Source: VFZP01 sp043755595
GTDB lineage: Bacteria; Acidobacteriota; Terriglobia; Bryobacterales; Bryobacteraceae
Assembly (NCBI GenBank): GCA_043755595.1
Contig: JAYUSQ010000279.1
Span: 1-64,000 of the forward strand
Length of the DNA: 64,000 bases
Direction: 5' to 3'
Shown here: piece by piece, positions 31,566 to 40,751 of the stretch
Layout of the letters: each line of letters begins with the position of its first letter
How positions within the stretch are numbered: position 1 is the first letter of the stretch
Translations under genes and position numbers: made by a program
Notes under the pieces: model-generated
Databases searched by the model: none
What the model was told of the DNA's origin: nothing
What the model saw: the letters and a program-made list of their open reading frames with translations, nothing else

Positions 31566-33731
31566 ATGAGTCAATTCGATGCGATCACCGGCGGTTACCA
31601 CCGCGATGCGTTCTCAGTCCTCGGCCCGCATGAAGAGCCGGACGGCTGGGAAGTACGGGCGTTCCTGCCCCAAGCGGACTCGGTAGAACTTCTCGCCGAA
31701 GCGCTCGAGCCGGTTGAGATGGAGAAGGCCCATCCAGAAGGCCTATGGATCGCTCGGTTCGACTCGCGGCCGCCCGGCTATTGCTTCCGCCTGCACATCG
31801 GCGGCGGCACGTGCATTGAACTCGACCCGTATTCCTTTCCGCCGTTGCTCACTTCGTTTCAACTCCACCTGCACGGCGAAGGCACGCACTACGAGGGCTA
31901 CTCAACGCTCGGCGCCCATCTCACCAAATGCCAGGGCGTGGCCGGAGTGCGCTTCGCGGTCTGGGCGCCCAACGCTTTGGTCGTCTCAGTCGTTGGCGAT
32001 TTCAATGGTTGGGACACTCGCCGTCATCCCATGCGCCTGCGCGATGGTGGCATTTGGGAATTGTTCCTGCCCGATCTCGGCGAAGGCACGGTCTACAAAT
32101 ATTTCGTCAAGTCCCAGGTGGCGGGCTACTCGGAAATGAAGGCCGACCCGTATGCCTTCGCCTCTGAGCCTCCGCCGCTGACTGGTTCCGTCGTGGTTCG
32201 TCTCGACCGCCATGAATGGCAGGATGCCGATTGGCTCGCATGCCGCGCCGCCACCGATTCGATCCACCAACCGATGTCGGTCTACGAAGTCCATCTCGGC
32301 TCTTGGCTGCGCGGCGAAGAGAATCGCCTGCTGACTTATCGTGAGCTGGCGGACAAGCTGGTGCCCTATGTCAAAGAGATGGGCTTCACGCACATCGAAA
32401 TGCTCCCCATCCTGGAGCATCCGTACGTGCCGTCGTGGGGCTATCAAGTGACCGGCTACTTCGCGCCCACCGCGCGCTTCGGCACGCCCGGCGACTTCAA
32501 GTTTTTCGTCGATGCCTGCCATCAAGCCGGCGTCGGCGTGCTCCTCGATTGGGTGCCCGCGCATTTTCCGCGCGACGCCCATGGCCTCGGCTTCTTCGAT
32601 GGCACCGCGCTTTATGAACACGAAGACCCGCGCCAGGGCGAGCATCGCGATTGGGGCACTAAAATTTTCAACTTCGGCCGCAACGAAGTAAAAAGTTTCC
32701 TGATCTCCAGCGCCGTCTTCTGGCTCAAGGAGTATCATCTCGACGGGCTCCGCGTCGACGCCGTCGCCTCCATGCTCTATCTCGATTACTCGCGCCACGA
32801 AGGCGAATGGGTCCCGAATCGCTACGGCGGCCGCGAAAATCTGGAAGCGATCGACTTCCTAAAACGCTTCAATGAGCAAGTCCATCAAGTGCCGGGCGCC
32901 ATCTCGATCGCCGAAGAGTCAACGTCGTTCCCAGCGGTTTCGCGCCCAGTGTATGCCGGCGGACTCGGCTTCACTTTCAAATGGAACATGGGTTGGATGC
33001 ACGACATGCTCGGTTACTTCGAGCAGGACCCGGTGTATCGCAAGTACCGTCAGAACAACCTGACGTTCAGCCTGCTCTACGCCTTCACGGAAAATTTCGT
33101 GCTGCCGATCTCGCATGACGAAGTGGTGTATGGCAAGGGATCGCTCACCGGCAAGATGTCTGGCGACGAATGGCAGCGCTTTGCGAATGCGCGCGCTTTC
33201 CTCGCGTATATGTGGACGCATCCGGGCAAGAAGCTCGTGTTCATGGGCTGCGAAATCGGCGCGTGGCAGGAGTGGAATCACGATACCTCGCTGTCTTGGG
33301 ACGCTCTGCTGCACCGTCCGCATTCGAGCCTCCAGCGCATGGTGCGCGAATTGAACAAGTTCTATCGCGAACAACCCGCCCTGTGGGAAGTGGACGATAG
33401 TTACGAGGGTTTCGATTGGATCGACTTTCGCGACGTGGAGAACTCCATCCTCGCCTTCCTGCGTTGGAGCAAAGGCCATCGCGATCACTTAGTAGTCGTC
33501 TGTAACTTCACCCCCGTGCCACGTTTGAACTATCGCATCGGCGTCCCGTCGGTGGGCGTCTATGACGAAGTGTTCAACACCGACGCGGAGATGTTCGGAG
33601 GATCGAACATGGGCAACGGCGGCGCGGCCACCGCGACGCCCATCGCCAGCCACGGACGTCCAGCCAGTCTCAATATCACGTTGCCGCCGCTGGGCGTGGT
33701 AGTCTTCCGTCCCCGCCGCGAGGCGGAATAA
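31566..33731 (+). CDS. glgB: 1,4-alpha-glucan branching enzyme
   Basis: 721 residues. The N-terminus contains a CBM48 domain (FSVLGPHEEPDGWEVRAFLP, then RFAVWAPNALVVSVVGDFNGWD). The GH13 catalytic part has the expected sites: MGFTHIEMLPI, DWVPAHFPRD, DGLRVDAVASMLY (nucleophile Asp), ISIAEESTSFP (general acid Glu) and ISHDEVVYGKGS. Branching enzymes transfer alpha-1,4 chains to 6-OH groups in glycogen synthesis. glgA and glgC are not nearby. A flavoprotein gene starts in the next base after the stop. Confidence 0.95.
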   Translation: MSQFDAITGGYHRDAFSVLGPHEEPDGWEVRAFLPQADSVELLAEALEPVEMEKAHPEGLWIARFDSRPPGYCFRLHIGGGTCIELDPYSFPPLLTSFQLHLHGEGTHYEGYSTLGAHLTKCQGVAGVRFAVWAPNALVVSVVGDFNGWDTRRHPMRLRDGGIWELFLPDLGEGTVYKYFVKSQVAGYSEMKADPYAFASEPPPLTGSVVVRLDRHEWQDADWLACRAATDSIHQPMSVYEVHLGSWLRGEENRLLTYRELADKLVPYVKEMGFTHIEMLPILEHPYVPSWGYQVTGYFAPTARFGTPGDFKFFVDACHQAGVGVLLDWVPAHFPRDAHGLGFFDGTALYEHEDPRQGEHRDWGTKIFNFGRNEVKSFLISSAVFWLKEYHLDGLRVDAVASMLYLDYSRHEGEWVPNRYGGRENLEAIDFLKRFNEQVHQVPGAISIAEESTSFPAVSRPVYAGGLGFTFKWNMGWMHDMLGYFEQDPVYRKYRQNNLTFSLLYAFTENFVLPISHDEVVYGKGSLTGKMSGDEWQRFANARAFLAYMWTHPGKKLVFMGCEIGAWQEWNHDTSLSWDALLHRPHSSLQRMVRELNKFYREQPALWEVDDSYEGFDWIDFRDVENSILAFLRWSKGHRDHLVVVCNFTPVPRLNYRIGVPSVGVYDEVFNTDAEMFGGSNMGNGGAATATPIASHGRPASLNITLPPLGVVVFRPRREAE

Positions 33732-35327
33732 GTGAGCGCCCGCGATTCGATTGACGCCATCATTATCGGCGGCGGGCACAACGGGCTCGTGACGGCCGCC
33801 TACCTCGCGCGCGCCGGACGCAGCGTACTCGTGCTGGAGCGGCGCGAAATGGTAGGAGGCTGCGCGGTTACCGAAGAAGTCTGGCCGGGCTATCGCGTCT
33901 CAACCGGCGCGTACTTATCCAGCCTGTTGCAGGAGCGCATCGTCAACGAACTGGAGTTGAAGCGCTTCGGCTATCATGTCGAACCCAAAGAGCCGCCCTT
34001 CTTTTCGCCGTTCCCCGATGGGCGCTACTTATTCATGTGGCAGGACCACGAACGCACGCGCGCAGAGATTGCGAAGTTCTCGCCGCGTGATGCCTCGCGG
34101 CTGGGGGCTTATGAAGAACACGTCGAGCGGCTGGCCGTCGTCGCCGAATCGCTGCTGCTCGAAACACCGCCGCCTTTCCCGCCGTCGAGCGTGTTCGAAC
34201 TGGTCGATTATCTCAAACTCGCGGCGCGCCTTCGCGGGCTGCCTGCCAAAGACATGTACGCGCTTGTGAGAATCTTCACGCAGAGTGCGTCCGATTTTCT
34301 GGACGATTGGTTTGAATCGCCCGAAGTGAAAGTCACTCTCGCCACCGACGGCGTGATCGGCGCCAACGGCGGCCCGCGATCGCCCGGGACCGCCTACGTG
34401 TTGCTGCATCACTGCATGGGCGGTGTGGGGGGACGCCGCGGCGTGTGGGGCTTCGTGCGCGGCGGCATGGGCGCGGTTCCCGAAGCCATGGCCGCGTCGG
34501 CGCGTTCGCGTGGCGCGCAGATTCGTACGAACGCCGCCGTGGAGCGCGTGCTCATGGAGAATGGCCGCGCTGTGGGCGCGGTGCTTGTCGGCGGCGAAGA
34601 AATCCGCTCGCGCATCGTCGTGAGCAATCTCGATCCCAAGCTGACGTTTCTCAAACTCACCGATCGCCGCGATCTTCCCGGCGAATTTGTCGCGCAGGTC
34701 GAGCGCTTCCGCTGCGAAGGCACGTCGTGCAAGATCAACCTCGCTCTCAACGGCCTGCCCGATTTCCGCTGCCTGCCCGGCGCGCCTGGCCCGCAGCACA
34801 GAGCCACCATGCATCTCTGCCCGGATATCGACTATGTGGAGCGCGCCTGGGACGACGCCAAGTACGGCCGGCCCTCCTCACGCCCACTCCTGGAGATGAC
34901 GGTGCCCACCATGTACGACCCATCGCTCGCGCCGCCCGGCAAACACGTCATGGGCATCTTCCTGCAATATGCGCCCTACACACTAAAAGGCCCGGAGACA
35001 TGGGACGATCTGCGGGAGCCGTTCGCCGACCGGGTGATGGACGTCATCGCCGAATACGCGCCCAACATTCGCGACATCGTCGATCGTCGACAAGTACTCA
35101 CGCCGCTTGACCTCGAACGGCGCTTCGGTATCACCGGCGGCAACATATTCCACGGTGAAATGAGTCTGGACCAGATGTTCGTCATGCGCCCCGTGCCAGG
35201 CTGGGCTCGCTATCGCACTCCGATTGACGGCCTCTATATGTGCGGCTCCGGTACCCATCCGGGCGGAGGCGTGATGGGCGCGCCGGGCTACAATGCCGCC
35301 CGCGAAATCCTCAAAGATAACGCGTAG
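33732..35327 (+). CDS. Phytoene-desaturase-like FAD oxidoreductase
   Basis: 531 residues from GTG 33732, immediately after the glgB stop (no gap). The N-terminus has the dinucleotide fold IIIGGGHNGLVTAAYLARAGRSVLVLERREMVGGCAVTEE. The C-terminus has DGLYMCGSGTHPGGGVMGAPGYNAA, typical of the COG1233 family (amine-oxidase/phytoene-desaturase type, close to PYROXD2-like proteins). There is no carotenoid gene around, so the substrate is unclear. It is probably co-transcribed with glgB although the functions do not obviously match. Confidence 0.85.
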   Translation: MSARDSIDAIIIGGGHNGLVTAAYLARAGRSVLVLERREMVGGCAVTEEVWPGYRVSTGAYLSSLLQERIVNELELKRFGYHVEPKEPPFFSPFPDGRYLFMWQDHERTRAEIAKFSPRDASRLGAYEEHVERLAVVAESLLLETPPPFPPSSVFELVDYLKLAARLRGLPAKDMYALVRIFTQSASDFLDDWFESPEVKVTLATDGVIGANGGPRSPGTAYVLLHHCMGGVGGRRGVWGFVRGGMGAVPEAMAASARSRGAQIRTNAAVERVLMENGRAVGAVLVGGEEIRSRIVVSNLDPKLTFLKLTDRRDLPGEFVAQVERFRCEGTSCKINLALNGLPDFRCLPGAPGPQHRATMHLCPDIDYVERAWDDAKYGRPSSRPLLEMTVPTMYDPSLAPPGKHVMGIFLQYAPYTLKGPETWDDLREPFADRVMDVIAEYAPNIRDIVDRRQVLTPLDLERRFGITGGNIFHGEMSLDQMFVMRPVPGWARYRTPIDGLYMCGSGTHPGGGVMGAPGYNAAREILKDNA

Positions 35328-35611
35328 CCTCAACCCATACCACATCGGCAGTATGTTCATCTGTTCGTAACTCTGGCTTAATAGGACTGACGCAACCGTC
35401 AACCCGGACGGCATCCTCCGAGCAACCCGGACTGACTTGCGCTAGCGCGGCGCCTTGGATCGAAGAGGCAACGGCCAGGGAGTACATGTGGAGATGGGCA
35501 TCTCCGCTAGCGGGCGATCGCCTGCAGCTTCTGACCGCGATCCTTGGGCGCCGCGTTGGACTTTCTCCCCCCCAACCGGCTGGCATACCCGGGAGCGCTA
35601 AAGTCTTAAGT

Positions 35612-36736
35612 ATGCCCCTCCAGCTTTGGCGCCGGTTGTCGGACGCCATTGGCCGCCGCGTGCGGCAGCGCGTTACCAAGTCGGGCATCGGCTATAGTCT
35701 GCTGGTCTCCACCGTCGGCGGTCTCGCTTTTCTCTCCGGGAACAATGTCCTCTTCCTGCTCCTCGGTTGCCTCCTCGCGACGCTCCTTGTTTCCGGTTTT
35801 ATCAGCCGCTTGTCATTGGCCGGGCTCGAACTCGACTTCGTTTTTCCCGAACATATCTCGGCGCGCCACCGAATTCCCGCCCTGCTGAAACTGAAGAACG
35901 AAAAGACTTGGATGCCGTCGTTTGCCATTCATCTGGAAGGCATGCCTGGCAATGTGTTTTCTTCCAGGCTCTATTTCCCGATGTTGACCGGTGGCGCCAC
36001 CGCGCAGGAGATGGTCGAAGTCGAATTCAACCGCCGCGGCCAACACCGGCAGAACAGCTTCCGGCTCAAGTCCACTTTCCCTTTTGGCTTGACCGAGCGC
36101 AACGTCCAAGTTACGCTGCGCCGGGAGGCGCTGGTTTATCCTTGCCTGGATGAGCAGGCGGGCTTTCGTCAATTGATCGACCGCATTCAAGGCGACATCG
36201 CCGCGCAGGTGAGAGGCCGCGGCCACGATTTCTATCGCATTCGCCCCTACCTGCAAAGCGAAAGCGCTCGTCATCTCGATTGGCGAGCCACGGCCCATAC
36301 CGGTGAACTGCAGGTGCGCGAATTTGCCCGGGAGCAAGATCCAACCGTGGAGATTTTTCTCGACCTCGATGTGCCCTTCGAGAAACGCCCCTGGTTTGAA
36401 TTGGCCGCCGATTGCGCGGCCTATCTTGCCTGGGAATCGGCCACCCGGGGCGCGCGGGTTTCCTTTCGCACGCAGAATTTTTCGCTTGAGTCGCCTGCCC
36501 AGGGGGACGTCTACGTTATATTGAGGTATCTGGCGCTGGTCGAGCCTGTCCGTACAAGATCGGTGCCCGTCCCTGGCCCTGATGAAAATATCCAAGTTGT
36601 GCTCAGCGCATCGCCTGCCCGTTTGGTGCAAGCCGGTTGGCATCGCGCTCATGTTGTGGATCCCGATGCTCTCGGCGCAGACGCCGCCCGTGAATCGGGG
36701 CGAGCCGGAGAAAGCGAAGCTCGAGCCAGTCGTTAG
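35612..36736 (+). CDS. DUF58-domain protein
   Basis: 374 residues from ATG 35612; the frame is open upstream but the real protein starts with MPLQLWRRLSDAIGRRVRQR. Two N-terminal membrane segments (about 35-70, GYSLLVSTVGGLAFLSG and VLFLLLGCLLATLLVSGFI) are followed by an extracytoplasmic or cytoplasmic beta-sandwich and the DUF58 core RIRPYLQSESARHLDWRATAHTGELQVREFAREQDP. The family is usually next to MoxR ATPases and transglutaminases; these are not here. The last 50 residues after LVEPVRTRS overlap the next gene's start and look random. Region 35328-35611 has no gene. Confidence 0.8.
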   Translation: MPLQLWRRLSDAIGRRVRQRVTKSGIGYSLLVSTVGGLAFLSGNNVLFLLLGCLLATLLVSGFISRLSLAGLELDFVFPEHISARHRIPALLKLKNEKTWMPSFAIHLEGMPGNVFSSRLYFPMLTGGATAQEMVEVEFNRRGQHRQNSFRLKSTFPFGLTERNVQVTLRREALVYPCLDEQAGFRQLIDRIQGDIAAQVRGRGHDFYRIRPYLQSESARHLDWRATAHTGELQVREFAREQDPTVEIFLDLDVPFEKRPWFELAADCAAYLAWESATRGARVSFRTQNFSLESPAQGDVYVILRYLALVEPVRTRSVPVPGPDENIQVVLSASPARLVQAGWHRAHVVDPDALGADAARESGRAGESEARASR

Positions 36737-38552
36737 CTCGATCACCGTCGCCGAAAAACTATCCGCCGAAACTCCCGCTTCGATCTCGGTCCTGGGCGCT
36801 CCTCAATTGCAGCGAATCCCAGGAATCAATCTGGATGACCGGCTTCGACTGGTGCCGGGCTTCAGTCTGTTCCGCCGCAATTCCAGCCTGGTCGCGCATC
36901 CGACAACCCAGGGCCTCTCGCTGCGCGGCATCGGCTCAAGCGGCGCCAGCCGCACGCTCGTGTTGTGGGACGGCATTCCCGTGAACGATCCCTTTGGCGG
37001 CTGGGTCTATTGGACGCGGATTGCCCCCGAAGAGCTGAGCCGCATCGAAGTGTCTCGCGGCGCCTCGACCAGCTTGTTTGGAGACCGCGCCATGGGCGGG
37101 GCCGTCGCCCTGTTCTCGCGCGAGCCGGAGAAGGGAAGAGTTACCGGATCCTATGAGTTCGGCACTCGCGACACCCACATGGCGAGCCTGGGTGCTTCGC
37201 ATTTGTGGAAGGAGCGGTTCGGCCTCTCCGGCAATAGCCGCGCCTTCACAACCGATGGCTACTTCATTATTCCCGTAGCCAACCGCGGCTCAGTGGACCG
37301 CGAGGCCAACGTGCGGTTTGTCGCCGCCGATGCGCGGTTCGATGTCCTGGGAGCCCGGCAAAGATTTTTTCTCAAGACCGATGTCATCGTCGAAGAACGC
37401 GGCAACGGCACGCCGCTCCAGCGTAACTCGACCAGCCTCGGCAACATCGGAGCCAACTACGCGCGCTCGTGGCGCAACGATACGGTCTCCGCTCTCGGTT
37501 TCCATACCCGCGGCGAGTTCCGCAGCGGCTTCTCGACCATCCTCAACAACCGCAACCTCGAACGTATCAGTTCCACCCAGACCGTGCCGTCGGAAGCGTT
37601 CGGCGGATCGGCGTTCTGGCGCCATACCGGGACGCGCTGGAATCTGTTGGCCGGCACAGACTCGATGCGTGTGGAAGGACGCAGCATCGATGTCTTCCCG
37701 GCCATCACGAGAACCGGGGCCGGTTCGCAACTCCAGCATGGCCGCTTTCTCCAAGGCGATTTCGCCTCGGGCATCTTCCGCGTGTTCGCCGGTGCGCGCC
37801 ACCATGTGCCAGGCGCAGGCCGCCAGTTCTTCAGCCCCAGCGCCGGCATGACAGCCGGCAAGGGCGCGTGGCGCGGCCGGGCGTCGGTGTATCGTAGCCT
37901 GCGTGCTCCCACGCTCAATGAACTCTACCGCGACTTCCGCCAAGGCAACGCTGTCACCCAAGCCAATCCCGCCCTCAAGCCCGAATCGATCTTCGCCAGC
38001 GAAGCGGGCCTCGATTGGAACGGCGAATCCAGCCACCTCGGCGTCGGCGTATTTCGTAACGATCTACGCGACATCGTCGGTAACGTCACGTTAAGCACAT
38101 CGCCCGCCGAAATCGTGCGGCAGCGCAGGAATACCGGAAAAGCGCTCGCCAAAGGCGTCGAGATCGATCTGCGGCAGCGCTGGCGCCAATTCACGGGCGA
38201 GGCCTCGTACCTGTTCGTCGATACCCGTTACTCCACCGGCCCCCGAACGCCGCAAGTTCCAAAACATCAGGGTTCGGTCCAGGCCAGTTGGCAGGGTAAA
38301 TCGACCTGGCTCTCGGCCGGCCTACGCGCCAGCGCCGCGCAATTTGAGGATGACCTCAATCGCTTCGTCCTCCCGGGCTTCGCAGTGGCTCATTTTTCGG
38401 TGCGACAACAACTTTGGCGCGGGCTATCGGCGCAATTAGTCACCGAGAACCTCTTCGACCGCGAGTTCGTCGTGGGCTTTTCGCCCACAACCTTGACTGG
38501 GTCTCCTCGCCTGATCCGCGCCGGACTGCGTTGGGACGGAAAACTGTTTTGA
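36582..38552 (+). CDS. TonB-dependent outer-membrane receptor
   Basis: 656 residues with an N-terminal hydrophobic segment (GIALMLWIPMLSAQ) as signal peptide. The plug domain shows INLDDRLRLVPGFSLFRR, LSLRGIGSSGASRTLVLWDGIPVNDPFGGWVYW and IEVSRGASTSLFGDRAMGGAV. The remainder is a beta-barrel and ends with an aromatic-poor strand (LIRAGLRWDGKLF) ending in Phe. It imports siderophore-, vitamin- or sugar-like ligands. It overlaps the 3' end of the DUF58 gene by 155 bases in another frame. No TonB gene is near. Confidence 0.85.
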   Translation: MKISKLCSAHRLPVWCKPVGIALMLWIPMLSAQTPPVNRGEPEKAKLEPVVSSITVAEKLSAETPASISVLGAPQLQRIPGINLDDRLRLVPGFSLFRRNSSLVAHPTTQGLSLRGIGSSGASRTLVLWDGIPVNDPFGGWVYWTRIAPEELSRIEVSRGASTSLFGDRAMGGAVALFSREPEKGRVTGSYEFGTRDTHMASLGASHLWKERFGLSGNSRAFTTDGYFIIPVANRGSVDREANVRFVAADARFDVLGARQRFFLKTDVIVEERGNGTPLQRNSTSLGNIGANYARSWRNDTVSALGFHTRGEFRSGFSTILNNRNLERISSTQTVPSEAFGGSAFWRHTGTRWNLLAGTDSMRVEGRSIDVFPAITRTGAGSQLQHGRFLQGDFASGIFRVFAGARHHVPGAGRQFFSPSAGMTAGKGAWRGRASVYRSLRAPTLNELYRDFRQGNAVTQANPALKPESIFASEAGLDWNGESSHLGVGVFRNDLRDIVGNVTLSTSPAEIVRQRRNTGKALAKGVEIDLRQRWRQFTGEASYLFVDTRYSTGPRTPQVPKHQGSVQASWQGKSTWLSAGLRASAAQFEDDLNRFVLPGFAVAHFSVRQQLWRGLSAQLVTENLFDREFVVGFSPTTLTGSPRLIRAGLRWDGKLF

Positions 38553-38971
38553 AACCGCTATTTTTCCTCGCCGCATTTTGTGTACTTGCTGCCGAGCCGG
38601 CCGCCGAAGACAAGGCGATTCGGCAGGTGCTCAGCCGTCAGGTGGACGCCTGGAACCGGGGCGACATCCCTGGTTTTATGGAGGGCTATGAGAAATCCGC
38701 CGCCACCACCTTCGTCGGTGCGGCCGTGACGCGTGGTCATCAGCCGGTGCTCGACAACTACGTCAAGCGCTACCCGGCCCGTGACGCCATGGGGAAGTTG
38801 CTTTTCTCGGAAATTGAAGTACACATGTTAGGAGCCGGTCACGCCTGGGTGCTAGGGCGCTTCGATCTGGAACGTAACGCTGCGGGCGGCGGCAACAAGG
38901 GTGGACGTTTCACGCTAGTGTTGTCAAAGACGAGCCAGGGCTGGAAGATCGTCCTCGACCACACCAGTTAA
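38549..38971 (+). CDS. SnoaL-like (DUF4440) secreted protein
   Basis: 140 residues from TTG 38549, which overlaps the stop of the receptor gene by four bases (TTGA). A signal peptide (KPLFFLAAFCVLAAEPAA) is followed by a NTF2-like fold: DKAIRQVLSRQVDAWNRGDIPGFMEGY and TRGHQPVLDNYVKRYP, ending GWKIVLDHTS. The TTG start explains why only a longer, unlikely frame is open in front. Such proteins occur in hydrolase or isomerase roles; the function here is unknown. It overlaps the convergent lipoprotein gene by 48 bases. Confidence 0.75.
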   Translation: MKPLFFLAAFCVLAAEPAAEDKAIRQVLSRQVDAWNRGDIPGFMEGYEKSAATTFVGAAVTRGHQPVLDNYVKRYPARDAMGKLLFSEIEVHMLGAGHAWVLGRFDLERNAAGGGNKGGRFTLVLSKTSQGWKIVLDHTS

Positions 38972-39472
38972 CCCTCCCACGCGGAGGTTCTCTTGCGCCC
39001 GCATCGACTCCAGACACAGATCATAGGCCCGGCTTGGCTGCGTCCCCTCGACGAATGTCTCGGCGAAGAGCAGGCCGGGTTTCTCCACGGTCGCCCTGCA
39101 CTGGGAAGTCCCGCCCCATCCAGCGCGCTGCCAGTCCATCCGGATCCGTCCGCCGTAGGGAAGTTCTCTATCGATCGTCCATCGCTCTACCCCGGTCAGG
39201 GCGGTCTCGATCAGACGCTCCTTGCATTGTTCAAACTCGCTCGTCGCCGCCTCCCGGATCGATCCGCCGCCGTCCAATATCCGCTTGGAAGAAAGTTCCC
39301 AAGCCTCGCGCACTTCCTGCCGGCAATAGCGAAAGCGTCCGCCAGGATCCACCTCGCCCCATAAAGCGATCGTCTCGCTCCCGCCACCCTCCATGCTTTT
39401 GGTTACGGTCCAGCTTTCTTCGCGCTTCACGCAACCGGCGCCCAGCAAGACCAGACCCAGCAGCATTGGCAT
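38924..39472 (-). CDS. Lipoprotein of unknown function
   Basis: 182 residues from ATG 39472, giving a lipoprotein signal MPMLLGLVLLGAGC-V (lipobox LGAGC). The mature part contains SMEGGGSETIALWGEVDPGGRFRYC and EFEQCKERLIETALTGVERWTID; Cys residues are many (about 14, 49, 83, 131, 155). I do not recognise the family. It is convergent with the SnoaL-like gene; the two 3' ends overlap by 48 bases. Confidence 0.6.
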   Translation of the reverse strand: MPMLLGLVLLGAGCVKREESWTVTKSMEGGGSETIALWGEVDPGGRFRYCRQEVREAWELSSKRILDGGGSIREAATSEFEQCKERLIETALTGVERWTIDRELPYGGRIRMDWQRAGWGGTSQCRATVEKPGLLFAETFVEGTQPSRAYDLCLESMRAQENLRVGGLTGVVEDDLPALARL

Positions 39473-39664
39473 TCGTACGGTCACATTCCAATATCGGCGG
39501 CCAACCGATCCGATTCCAGAGCCGAGCCCTCCGAAGGGATCAACTAGGGTGAAACCCATACCCAGGCGGCAAGGGCCTTACCTGTGTTGGGCGAATTCAG
39601 CGATCCCTGACAGGTTTGAAGTAAGTGTCATTCAGTACCCTGGTACTGTTCTCTGCATTCTCAA

Positions 39665-40705
39665 GTGCTAGTAAGCTATCAGTGGATCAGAATCGGGGCA
39701 CACCGCTTGAAAGAATTGCGTGTTGGCATAGTCGGACTCGGTGAGGCCGGCCAAATTCATTTCGATACCTGGAGCAAAACGCTGGGTGTACGTGTGGCGG
39801 CGCTCTGCGACACACGGAGCGAAAACACGGCTCGGTTCGCCGGGTCCCGGCTCCCTGTCTTCCTCGACTTTGAAGACATGCTGGATCAGGCGGAGCTCGA
39901 CGCCATCAGCCTGTGTACTCCCACGGCCTCTCATCACCCGATTGGAGAGATGGCTCTCGCGCGTGGCGTCAGCGTGTTGTGTGAAATGCCCGCTACGCCC
40001 AACGGCCGCTTGACCGAGGAGATGATCCGGTCCGCTCACCCAACCGGTGCGCGTTTTCAACTGGCTTCCCAATTTCGCAATCTTGGCGAAGTGCGTTTGG
40101 CCAAAGATCTGGTGGACGAAGGCGCTATCGGCGATGTCATGCACTTCCAGATCGAATTGTCGCGTCAGGCCGAAATGGCGGACCGTTGGCAATCGCAACC
40201 GGCTCAATCCGGTGGTGGGGTGCTCATCGATCAAGGCACCCCGGCGTTCGATTTGGTCCGCTTCCTTTTTGGCGGGGCTCGCCAAATTGAAGCGAGCCGC
40301 TTGCGGCCCGTGCAAAAGCTCAAGGTCGAAGATCAAGTCATGATTTTCGTGACCGCAGGCAAGCAGATTCGGGGGCAGATCGTTACCAGTTGGAGCATGC
40401 GGCCGGCCAGCGATTTTTTCCTGACCGTCCATGGTTCCAAAGGAACGCTGGCTTTGGGCTGGAAAGCCTCCTTTGTCCAGCGCAACGGAGAGGATCCAGT
40501 GCATATCTTCAACGAATGCGCCATGGATGCGGCCTACCGCCGTATGATGTGCGAATTCCGCGATCAGGTGGTGCAGCGCTCAGCCCCGTGGATGACCGAA
40601 GACGACATCATGTCGGTGTCGGCGACGATCGACGCGGCCTATCGTTCCCTCACCTCCGGCCGCGCTGTCATGGTCGATTGCACCGAACGCACCGTAGCCG
40701 CCTAA
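39665..40705 (+). CDS. Gfo/Idh/MocA-family oxidoreductase
   Basis: 346 residues. The Rossmann motif LRVGIVGLGEAGQIHFDTW is at residues 17-35, then ALCDTRSENTARF and CTPTASHHPIGEMALARGVSVLCEMPATPNG, with the conserved EMP in place of EKP. The C-terminal domain contains QSGGGVLIDQGTPAFDLVRFLFG. The start is probably later than the listed ATG: a TTG at 39710 (LKELRVGI) would remove an atypical N-terminus. Members oxidise sugars or related polyols with NAD(P). The ketosynthase gene starts 46 bases downstream in the same direction. Confidence 0.85.
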   Translation: MLVSYQWIRIGAHRLKELRVGIVGLGEAGQIHFDTWSKTLGVRVAALCDTRSENTARFAGSRLPVFLDFEDMLDQAELDAISLCTPTASHHPIGEMALARGVSVLCEMPATPNGRLTEEMIRSAHPTGARFQLASQFRNLGEVRLAKDLVDEGAIGDVMHFQIELSRQAEMADRWQSQPAQSGGGVLIDQGTPAFDLVRFLFGGARQIEASRLRPVQKLKVEDQVMIFVTAGKQIRGQIVTSWSMRPASDFFLTVHGSKGTLALGWKASFVQRNGEDPVHIFNECAMDAAYRRMMCEFRDQVVQRSAPWMTEDDIMSVSATIDAAYRSLTSGRAVMVDCTERTVAA

Positions 40706-40751
40706 CCGGATTTTCAAGCGGGGCTTGCCACCGGCGGTTTATACTGTCACG

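Noticed and set aside
34029..34814. 261-codon minus-strand frame in the flavoprotein gene
   Set aside because: Antisense shadow, composition typical for it.
36582..38552. Vitamin B12 receptor BtuB
   Set aside because: The plug and barrel fit the TonB family, but nothing specific for cobalamin and no cobalamin genes or riboswitch are near.
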